In this document: piece after piece, positions 8,627 through 15,711 of the stretch
How the letters are laid out: each line of letters begins with the position of its first letter
How positions within the stretch are numbered: position 1 is the first letter of the stretch
NCBI RefSeq assembly: GCF_001550375.1
Contig: NZ_LRTR01000686.1
Location: 1 to 39,698, forward strand
DNA: 39,698 nucleotides
Direction: 5' to 3'
DNA from: Streptomyces europaeiscabiei
GTDB taxonomy: Bacteria > Actinomycetota > Actinomycetes > Streptomycetales > Streptomycetaceae
Position numbers and translations under genes: made by a program
The notes under the pieces: generated by a model
The model's database searches: none
Told to the model about the DNA's origin: nothing
Seen by the model: only the letters and a program-made list of their open reading frames with translations

Positions 8627-8655
8627 TTGACCCGGAGCGAGCTACTCCCTACTTT
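8627..8655 (+). promoter_or_regulatory. Candidate promoter of the sugar importer operon
   Basis: TTGACC (8627-8632), a 17-base spacer and TACTTT (8650-8655) form a good vegetative sigma-factor promoter. It would start transcription near 8662, about 108 bases before the binding-protein gene. A second inverted repeat lies directly downstream of the start point. Confidence 0.65.
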
Positions 8656-8678
8656 GTCGGCCAGACAACGCAGAGGTT

Positions 8679-8692
8679 TCGAAAAGTTTCGA
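8679..8692. promoter_or_regulatory. LacI-type operator 2 (importer/GH3 locus)
   Basis: TCGAAAAGTTTCGA is a 14-bp inverted repeat with one mismatched pair, containing CGAA and TTCG half-sites. It sits about 20 bases downstream of the predicted transcription start of the importer operon, where a bound repressor would block initiation or early elongation. Its arms differ from operator 1 outside the CGAAA/TTTCG core. Confidence 0.6.
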
Positions 8693-8769
8693 GCCGCGTC
8701 ACGCGCACCTGACGAGCCCGATGAGCCGTCCAGCGCGTTCGAGCCTCTGAAGAGCCCAAGGAGCTCACG

Positions 8770-10089
8770 ATGGCCAACAGAATCTTCTCCCGCGTCCTCG
8801 TCACCGCCTCCGCGGCGACCCTGGCGCTGACCCTGTCCGCCTGTGGCAGCGGCGGGCGGACCACCGGTGGCAGCTCCGGTGACGGCGCGATGGCCTGGGC
8901 GCTGACCCAGGGGTCCGAAGCGACGTTCCGGGCCTCCGCCGCCGAGTGGAACAAGGAACACCCCGACAGCAAGATCAATTACCAGTACTTCCAGAACGAC
9001 CCGTACAAGCAGAAGCTGCGCACGGCCGTCGGCGCCGGCAACGGCCCGGTCCTCTTCGAGAACTGGGGCGGCGGCGGGCTCAGGAGCTACGTGGACGCGG
9101 GCAAGGTCGCCGACCTCACTGCCGATCTGGACAAGAACCCGGAGTGGAAGAATCGCATCTTCCCGTCGGTTCTCCAGTCCACCACCTTCGACGGCAAGGT
9201 CTACGGCGTTCCCGTCAACGGTGTGCAGCCAGTGGTCCTGTACTTCAACAAGCAGCTGTTCGCGAAGGCGGGAGCCGAGCCGCCGAGGACCTGGGACGAC
9301 CTGCTCGCCCTGGTGAAGAAGTTCAAGGCCGAGGGCATCGCCCCGATTTCCATGGGTGGCGCGTCGAAGTGGCCCGACCTGATGTGGCTGGAGTACCTCG
9401 TCGACCGGGTCGGCGGACCCGAGACCTTCGCGAACATCGCCGCCGGAAAGAAGGGCGCATGGTCCGATCCGGCCGTCCTCAGGGCCGTCGAGATGATCAA
9501 GCAGCTGGTGGACGCGGGCGGTTTCGCCAAGGGCTTCACCTCCGTCTCCGCCGACACCGGCCAGGCCGAGGCCCAGCTGTACACCGGCAAGGCCGCGATG
9601 ATCCTGCAGGGCAGCTGGGCGTACGGCACCATGGCCGCCGGCTCACCGAAGTTCGTCTCCGAAGGCAACCTCGGCTGGTCGGGCTTCCCGGCCGTCGAGG
9701 GCGGCAAGGGTGACGCGAGCAACATCGTCGGCAACACCGCCAACTTCTTCTCGGTGTCGGCGCAGGCGAGCGCAAGGGAGAAGAAGACCGCCGTGTCCTA
9801 CCTCAAGGACGGTGTCTACAACGACAGTTACATCGACAGCCTCCTCAAGAACGGCGACGTCCCGCCCGTGAAGGACCTGGACGCCAAGCTCAAGACCACG
9901 AAGAACGCCGACTGGACGACGTACGTCTACACCCTCGCCCGCGACGCGAAGAACTTCCAGCTCTCCTGGGACCAGGCGCTCACCCCCGAACTCGGCAACG
10001 AACTGCTCACCCGCCTCGACCAGCTCTTCCTCGGCGAGATCAGCCCGCAGCAGTTCTGCTCCCAGATGGACGAGGCGGCGCAGAAGTGA
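8770..10089 (+). CDS. Sugar ABC transporter substrate-binding lipoprotein (BxlE-type)
   Basis: A 439-residue type 1 extracellular solute-binding protein. The signal peptide ends in the lipobox LSAC (acylated C25), followed by a Gly/Ser-rich tether, so the protein is anchored outside the cell. The mature part has the cluster B fold: WALTQGSEATFRASAAEWNK, then VYGVPVNGVQPVVLYFNKQLF and the hinge-proximal GKAAMILQGSWAYGTM. It delivers an oligosaccharide to the two permeases that follow; the operon has no ATPase, so a shared MsiK-type ATPase probably energises uptake (known for this group). ATG at 8770 has AAGGAG six bases upstream. The stop overlaps the next start. Xylobiose is a reasonable candidate ligand by analogy with BxlE, but rhamnose-containing oligosaccharides are possible. 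Confidence 0.93.
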   Translation: MANRIFSRVLVTASAATLALTLSACGSGGRTTGGSSGDGAMAWALTQGSEATFRASAAEWNKEHPDSKINYQYFQNDPYKQKLRTAVGAGNGPVLFENWGGGGLRSYVDAGKVADLTADLDKNPEWKNRIFPSVLQSTTFDGKVYGVPVNGVQPVVLYFNKQLFAKAGAEPPRTWDDLLALVKKFKAEGIAPISMGGASKWPDLMWLEYLVDRVGGPETFANIAAGKKGAWSDPAVLRAVEMIKQLVDAGGFAKGFTSVSADTGQAEAQLYTGKAAMILQGSWAYGTMAAGSPKFVSEGNLGWSGFPAVEGGKGDASNIVGNTANFFSVSAQASAREKKTAVSYLKDGVYNDSYIDSLLKNGDVPPVKDLDAKLKTTKNADWTTYVYTLARDAKNFQLSWDQALTPELGNELLTRLDQLFLGEISPQQFCSQMDEAAQK

Positions 10090-10994
10090 GCACCGCCCGT
10101 GCCGTGAAGGCGCCACCCCGTAACCGCACCGACGGCCCGCCGTTCCTCATGGCCCTGCCCGCCCTGCTCCTCTTCGCCCTGTTCGCCCTCGTGCCGATGG
10201 TGATCGTGGTCTACCTGAGCTTCACTCGCTGGGACGGCCTGGGCAGCCCCGCCTGGACCGGGCTCGACAACTGGCGCACTGCTCTCACCAGCGACGTCAC
10301 CCGGCATGCACTGTGGCTCACCGCCAAGTTGATGGTCTTCTCGTGGATCGTGCAGACCCCGATCAGCCTTCTGCTGGGCGTCTTCGTCGCCGGGAAACAG
10401 CGCTACCGGGCCCTGCTCGGCGTCTTCTACTTCGTGCCGCTGCTCATCTCCACAGCGGCGATCGCCGTCATCTTCAAGAACCTGCTCGACCCGAACTTCG
10501 GCCTCGGCGCGGCCCTCCATCTGTCCTTCCTCGGACAGGACTGGCTGGGTGACCCCCAACTCGCCTTCTACACCGTCGTGTTCGTCATCTCCTGGCAGTT
10601 CGTCCCCTTCCACACGCTGCTCTACCAAGCCGGCGCCCGTCAGATCCCCGCCTCGCTCTACGAGGCGGCGTCGATCGACGGCGCCGGCCGGCTCGCCCAG
10701 TTCTGGCACATCACCCTGCCCCAGCTGCGCTACACCATCGTCACGTCCTCGACGCTCATGGTCGTCGGCTCGCTCACCTACTTCGACCTGGTCTTCGTAC
10801 TCACCGGCGGCGGGCCCGGATACGCCACCCGCATCCTGCCGCTCGACATGTACATCACCGGCTTCCAGAGCAACCAGATGGGCCTCGCCAGCGCCGTCTC
10901 CGTGGTGCTCGTCGCGGCAGGACTCCTCGTCTCCCTCGCCCTCGTCCGGTTCTCCGGCTTCAGCCGGATGCGCAGCCAGCAGGCAGGTATGTGA
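10086..10994 (+). CDS. Sugar ABC transporter permease, MalF-type (BxlF-like)
   Basis: A 302-residue inner-membrane permease with six predicted helices, beginning with PFLMALPALLLFALFALVPMVIVVYL. The cytoplasmic EAA loop reads YEAASIDGAGRLAQFWHITLPQL (E-A-A then G nine residues later), which docks the ATPase. The GTG start overlaps the previous stop in GTGA, a sign of translational coupling, and the stop overlaps the next ATG. It pairs with the following permease to form the channel. Confidence 0.93.
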   Translation: MSTARAVKAPPRNRTDGPPFLMALPALLLFALFALVPMVIVVYLSFTRWDGLGSPAWTGLDNWRTALTSDVTRHALWLTAKLMVFSWIVQTPISLLLGVFVAGKQRYRALLGVFYFVPLLISTAAIAVIFKNLLDPNFGLGAALHLSFLGQDWLGDPQLAFYTVVFVISWQFVPFHTLLYQAGARQIPASLYEAASIDGAGRLAQFWHITLPQLRYTIVTSSTLMVVGSLTYFDLVFVLTGGGPGYATRILPLDMYITGFQSNQMGLASAVSVVLVAAGLLVSLALVRFSGFSRMRSQQAGM

Positions 10995-11908
10995 TGTCCA
11001 CGCTCTCCCATGCCCCGTCCACCGACTCGCCCGGCGTCCCGTCGCCCGCGAAGTCGCCCGCGACAGCACCGGGCCGCAGCCGCCTCGGGCGTCTGGGCCG
11101 TACCAACCCTCTCGGCGCGCTGGGCGGCCTGTTCTGGCTGGTGATCGTCCTCGTGCCGGTGTACTGGGTCGTCGTCACCAGCCTGCGCACCCGCGAGGGC
11201 TTCTTCGACGCGAACCCGCTCTCCGTACCGACGGACCCCACCCTGGAGAACTACCGTCAGGTCCTGGACAACGACTTCACGCACTACCTCCTCAACAGCA
11301 CGCTGGTCACGGTCGGCGCGACGCTGCTGACACTCGCCGTGTCGTTCCTGGCGGCGTACGCCATCGTCCGCGGCACCAGCCGCGCCCTGCGCTGGGCGTT
11401 CAGCGTCTTCCTGCTGGGCCTCGCGATCCCGCTGCAGGCCACGATCATCCCGGTGTACCTCCTGATCGCCAAGGCGCAGATGTACGACACCCTGGGTGCG
11501 ATCGTGCTCCCCTCGGCGGCGTTCGCCATCCCGCTCACGGTGATCATCATGGTCAACTTCCTGCGGGACATCCCGGACGAGCTGTACGAGTCCATGCGTG
11601 CGGAGGGTGCCGGGCACTGGCGCATGCTGTGGAGTCTGGCCCTGCCACTGTCACGACCCGCGCTGATCACGGTCACGATCTACGACGCCCTGAACGTCTG
11701 GAACGGCTTCCTCTTCCCGCTGATCCTCACCCAGAGCCCCGACAAGCGCGTCCTGCCCCTGTTCGTGTGGAGCTTCCAGGGCGAGTTCACGATCAACGTG
11801 CCGGCGATCCTGGCCGCCGTGGTCCTCTCCACGCTGCCGATCCTCGCCCTCTACATCGTGGGCCGCCGCCAGCTCATCAGCGGACTCACCGCCGGCTTCG
11901 GCAAGTGA
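10994..11908 (+). CDS. Sugar ABC transporter permease, MalG-type (BxlG-like)
   Basis: A 304-residue permease with a longer polar N-terminus (about 40 residues, Pro/Ser/Lys-rich) and six helices beginning at LGGLFWLVIVLVPVYWVVV. The EAA loop is ELYESMRAEGAGHWRMLWSL and the C-terminus is GLTAGFGK, typical of MalG-family proteins. ATG at 10994 shares one base with the preceding TGA; an in-frame GTG lies one codon earlier. It completes the importer; no ATP-binding subunit follows. Confidence 0.93.
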   Translation: MSTLSHAPSTDSPGVPSPAKSPATAPGRSRLGRLGRTNPLGALGGLFWLVIVLVPVYWVVVTSLRTREGFFDANPLSVPTDPTLENYRQVLDNDFTHYLLNSTLVTVGATLLTLAVSFLAAYAIVRGTSRALRWAFSVFLLGLAIPLQATIIPVYLLIAKAQMYDTLGAIVLPSAAFAIPLTVIIMVNFLRDIPDELYESMRAEGAGHWRMLWSLALPLSRPALITVTIYDALNVWNGFLFPLILTQSPDKRVLPLFVWSFQGEFTINVPAILAAVVLSTLPILALYIVGRRQLISGLTAGFGK

Positions 11909-11909
11909 G

Positions 11910-11930
11910 CGACCGCCGGCCGTCCGGTCG
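11910..11930 (+). terminator. Candidate terminator after the importer operon
   Basis: CGACCG (11910-11915) and CGGTCG (11925-11930) pair across a nine-base GC-rich loop starting two bases after the permease stop. No T-run follows. The assignment rests on position and symmetry only. Confidence 0.4.
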
Positions 11931-12326
11931 GTTCGGGAGGCCGACACGCTGTGCTCGGGCTCTGTGCCGTCCCCGCCGTGGCTCTGGCGAGCAGGGTGCC
12001 GTTCACATCCGCGGTGAGGGCGGAGTCCCGAGTTCGGGTGGGCTGTCGGCGCACCGATGGGAGCGGGCCACCGGGCCGCTGCGGGGTCCTGGAGGCCATG
12101 CTCCCCTGCCACAGTCAGGATCCGTGCGGAAGGGGAGCGACGCCGGTGACAGCGACTGCTGTTCCGGCCGGCAATCGTGACCGGGGCCATGCGGCCGGCG
12201 GTCAATCCTCGGCGGGAAGTCGCGGTCGTGGAGCGGCGTTCATGGACGTGGTGGCCACCAGGACAGGCGAGACATGCCGTCGGCGTGTCCGGAGCATTGA
12301 GACTTGCCACCAGTCACCGCACGCGG
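11931..12326. other. Convergent intergenic gap, no supported gene
   Basis: About 400 bases lie between the importer operon and the convergent rhamnosidase. Open frames on both strands are compositional; none shows a ribosome-binding site, a domain or stable coding character. Confidence 0.45.
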
Positions 12327-15300
12327 TTACCCGGTGGCCTCCTTGGCGTCGCCGAGGCCGCTGCGGACGCCGAAGCGGTAGGAGCCCGACCCGACCTCGA
12401 ACACGGCCGCCCCGTCCTCCATCCGGAGGAACCGGACTCCCTTGGCGCCCTTGGCCGGTCGGCCGCCCTCGGTGACCGCCCCACGGGTCTTCGCCGGTAC
12501 GTGAACCTCCGCGACGGTGTTGACAGGCACCGTCACCTTCAGGTCGAGCGCCCCGTTGCGGGTGCTCCACTTCGAGGAGAGCAGGCCGTAGACGGTCTTG
12601 AGGCTTCCTGAGCCCTTGGCCAGGTTCCCGCCGGGCACCGGCGCGATCCGGGAGCGCTGGTAGCCGGGCTCGATCGCGGAGATGCCGCCTATGTTCTGGA
12701 ACATCCAGTCACCCACGGCGCCGTAGGCGTAGTGGTTGAAGGAGTTCATGTCGACCGGGCCGAAGTCGCCGTTGGGCATGATCGAGTTCCAGCGTTCCCA
12801 CATGGTGGTGGCGCCGTTGGCCACCTCGTAGCCCCAGGACGGGTAGTCCTTGTGCAGCAGCATCTTGTAGGCGAGGTCGTCCCTGCCGATCCTGCTCAGC
12901 GCGGGCAGCAGCAGCGGTGTGCCGATGAAGCCGGTCCGCAGGTGGTTGTCGGTGAGCGCCAGTTTGGCCACGAACTTCTCGCCGACCTTCTCGACCAGCG
13001 CGGGGTCGGAGACGAGGTTCATGCCGAGGGCCATCGCGTACCCGGTCTGCGATTTGCCCTTGACGGTGCCGTCGGTTGCGACGTACGCCTCGGTGAAGGC
13101 GGTGCGGATGTCGGCGGAGAGCTTGCTGTAGTCGGACGCCGCCGCGTCATCACCCAGGGCCTTGGCCACCTCGGCCATCATGCGGGCGTTCTCGGCGTAG
13201 TAGGCCGTGCCCAGGATGCCCTGCTCGGTCGGGTCGTCCAGGTGCAGCCAGTCGTTGGTGAAGAAGGTCGTGCGGCCGGGTTCGAGAAGGTCCGCTCCGG
13301 CGCTGTCGCGCACGAACTGGAAGAACTTCTGCATGGCGGGGTAGTTCTCCCGCAGGATGCGGGTGTCGTCGTAGGAGCGCCACACGGAGTACGGCACGGT
13401 GATCATCACGTCGGACCAGCCGACACCGCTGTCGCCGAACTGGCCCTGTGGGGTCGGTACGACCGCGGGCAGGTCACCGTTGGCGTACTGGGAGTTGCGG
13501 ACGTCCGCCATCCAGTGGGACAGGAACGCGCGGGTGTCGACCAGGTAGTTGGCCGTGGGCGCGAACAGACTGATGTCTCCCGTCCATCCCAGGCGTTCGT
13601 CGCGAGCGGGGGTGTCGGTGGGGATGGAGAGGAAGTTGCCCCGCTGGCTCCAGGAGATGTTGCTCACCAGCTGGTTCAGCATGGTGTCCGAGGTCTTCAG
13701 CTTGCCGGTGGACGGGAGGTCGGACCCCCACACGACGCCCTTGACGGCGGAGAGCGCGGGAGGCTTGCTCACCCCGGTGATCTCGATGTAGCGGAACCCG
13801 TGCTGGGTGAAGGTGGGCTCGTAGGTCACCGTCCCGGTCTTGGCGAAGACGTAACGATCGGTGACTTTGGCGGTGCGGAAGTTGTCGGTGTAGAGGGTGC
13901 CGTTCTTGTTGAGTACCTCCGCGTACCGGATCTTGACCGCCTGGCCGGCGGAGCCGGTGAGGGTCAGCCGGGACACGCCGACCATGTTCTGCCCGAGGTC
14001 GTAGACATAGGCGCCGGAGGTAGGCTCGGTCATCTTCCGGGACTTGAGCACCTGGGTGCCGCGCACCGGCTCGTCGCTCTGCGGGACCAGAAGGGCGGTC
14101 CGGGACTCCAGGCTGGCGGCGGGCTCCCACTTCGCGTCGTCGAATCCGGTCCGGCTCCAGCCCGAGGGCTTCAGCCTGGCGTCGTACGTCTCGCCGTCCT
14201 GCAGGTCGGCCTTGACGTAGGGGCCGTCCGCCGCCTTCCACGATCCGTCCGTGGCGATCCACTGGACCGAACCGTCGGTGTAGGTGATACGTACCTTCGC
14301 CACGAGAGCGGGGGCGTCCCCGTACTGGCCGCTCCAGCCGAGTCCGACCTTGCCGGCCCACCAGCCGTTCGCCAGCGATGCGCCGATCGCGTTGCGCCCG
14401 CGGGTGAGCAGCTTCGTCACGTCGTAGGTCTGGGACTGGATGCGCTTGTGGTAGTTCGTCCAGCCCGGGGCGAGTACCTGGTCGCCGACCTTCTTGCCGT
14501 TGATCTCCAGCTCGTAGACGCCGAGGGCCGACGCGTAGACCCGGGCGGAGGCGACCTTCTTGCCGGTCTTGGTCGCGAAGCCCTTGCGCAGCAGCGGCAG
14601 CGGCCGGACCGCGGGCTCCTTGAGGGCGTCCGTGGTGCCGGACACCACGAGGGCGGAGCCGACGATCTCACCGCCGGTGAACGGGTTCCGGTCGGAGGCG
14701 AAGTCGGTGTCGAGCAGCGCGCCGCCGTCGGCTCCGGTCACGACGGCGTCGTAGACGGTTCCCCGTTCGCCGCAGCATCCGTGGGTGCGGAATCCGATGT
14801 AGCCCTTGCTGAACGTGGTGTCGGTGAAGGTGTCGACCGGCTTGCCGTCCAGGGTCGTCCTGATGGTGGTGCCCACCAGGTCGTAGCGGACGGTGTGGCG
14901 GTCAGCGAGGAGACTGGCGTTGGTGAAGCCGTAGGGTGCGAGATCGACCTCCTTCACCACGCTGTAGTTGCCCTTGACCTGCTTGTGCAGTCTCAGCATC
15001 GGGGTCGGGCCCGTGACGTTGAACTGCCACATGTAGCCGTTGCTCGCGTCGGAGGCCCGCAGGAACATGCCGAAGGCATTGCTGTCGATCTTGAAGTCGA
15101 CCGTGGCGACGTAGTCGGTCCACTGGTCCAGCTCACTGGCGGCTTCAGGGCGAGTGATCCACCGGGCGCCGTCCCAGTCGCCGGAGTCCAGCAGGCCCGT
15201 CTCGAAGTACGCGTGCGTGCTCCACGGGCTCGCGGCCTTCCTGTCGTCCCAGGCCCGCACCCGCCAGTAGTAGCGGGTGGCCGGCTTCAGAGCGGGGCCG

Positions 15301-15632
15301 CCGTACCGGACGCCGACCTGGCGGCCGGATGCCACCTTACCGGAGGACCACACATCGGCGGACCCCGGCGTGCGTCCGACCTGGATCTGATACGCCTTCT
15401 GCGAGGTCGCCCGCCGGGACGACGTGGACTGCCAGCCGAAGACCGGGTCCTCACCACCGATGCCCAGGGGGTTCGCCCTGCCGTTGGTGGTCAGCGCTTT
15501 CACGGCGAAGGCCGCGTTCGAGACCGACCCGGCAAGAGACGCGGAGGCGGGCACGACCGCCGTGCCTCCGACCACGGCGAACACGAGAAGACCTCTGAGG
15601 AGTAGGAACAGGAGCGAGCGGCTACGGGGCAT
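12327..15632 (-). CDS. Secreted GH78 alpha-L-rhamnosidase with CBM67-like insert
   Basis: An 1101-residue family 78 enzyme that cleaves terminal alpha-L-rhamnose from glycosides. It starts with a Sec signal peptide (basic MPRSR, hydrophobic core, cleavage near PASAS, about residue 32). An N-terminal fibronectin-like domain contains YYWRVRAWDD. Residues about 165-335 form a lectin-like insert (LRASDASNGYMWQFN), resembling the rhamnose-binding CBM67 of Streptomyces avermitilis SaRha78A. The (alpha/alpha)6 catalytic domain carries PTDTPARDERLGWTGD, with general-acid candidate E679, and GATTMWERW, with base candidate E946. A C-terminal beta domain closes the protein. ATG at 15632 is preceded by GAGGA. 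A TGAATCGTTTCA inverted repeat lies 12 bases upstream of the start. It is the extracellular member of a secreted/cytoplasmic rhamnosidase pair. Confidence 0.94.
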   Translation of the reverse strand: MPRSRSLLFLLLRGLLVFAVVGGTAVVPASASLAGSVSNAAFAVKALTTNGRANPLGIGGEDPVFGWQSTSSRRATSQKAYQIQVGRTPGSADVWSSGKVASGRQVGVRYGGPALKPATRYYWRVRAWDDRKAASPWSTHAYFETGLLDSGDWDGARWITRPEAASELDQWTDYVATVDFKIDSNAFGMFLRASDASNGYMWQFNVTGPTPMLRLHKQVKGNYSVVKEVDLAPYGFTNASLLADRHTVRYDLVGTTIRTTLDGKPVDTFTDTTFSKGYIGFRTHGCCGERGTVYDAVVTGADGGALLDTDFASDRNPFTGGEIVGSALVVSGTTDALKEPAVRPLPLLRKGFATKTGKKVASARVYASALGVYELEINGKKVGDQVLAPGWTNYHKRIQSQTYDVTKLLTRGRNAIGASLANGWWAGKVGLGWSGQYGDAPALVAKVRITYTDGSVQWIATDGSWKAADGPYVKADLQDGETYDARLKPSGWSRTGFDDAKWEPAASLESRTALLVPQSDEPVRGTQVLKSRKMTEPTSGAYVYDLGQNMVGVSRLTLTGSAGQAVKIRYAEVLNKNGTLYTDNFRTAKVTDRYVFAKTGTVTYEPTFTQHGFRYIEITGVSKPPALSAVKGVVWGSDLPSTGKLKTSDTMLNQLVSNISWSQRGNFLSIPTDTPARDERLGWTGDISLFAPTANYLVDTRAFLSHWMADVRNSQYANGDLPAVVPTPQGQFGDSGVGWSDVMITVPYSVWRSYDDTRILRENYPAMQKFFQFVRDSAGADLLEPGRTTFFTNDWLHLDDPTEQGILGTAYYAENARMMAEVAKALGDDAAASDYSKLSADIRTAFTEAYVATDGTVKGKSQTGYAMALGMNLVSDPALVEKVGEKFVAKLALTDNHLRTGFIGTPLLLPALSRIGRDDLAYKMLLHKDYPSWGYEVANGATTMWERWNSIMPNGDFGPVDMNSFNHYAYGAVGDWMFQNIGGISAIEPGYQRSRIAPVPGGNLAKGSGSLKTVYGLLSSKWSTRNGALDLKVTVPVNTVAEVHVPAKTRGAVTEGGRPAKGAKGVRFLRMEDGAAVFEVGSGSYRFGVRSGLGDAKEATG

Positions 15633-15644
15633 GGCATCCTCATA

Positions 15645-15656
15645 TGAATCGTTTCA
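15645..15656. promoter_or_regulatory. LacI-type inverted repeat before the secreted rhamnosidase
   Basis: TGAATCGTTTCA has 5 of 6 arm bases paired around a central CG, the classic shape of LacI-family operators. It lies 12 bases upstream of the rhamnosidase ATG. On the minus strand a weak CTGACC...TCATAT promoter would overlap it. The core differs from the AACGTT sites upstream of the second rhamnosidase, so a different regulator may bind here. Confidence 0.5.
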
Positions 15657-15711
15657 GATCGTACGGGTCAGCGGCTGATGGCGCCGCGAACACGGTGTGC
15701 GGTGGGGGAGT

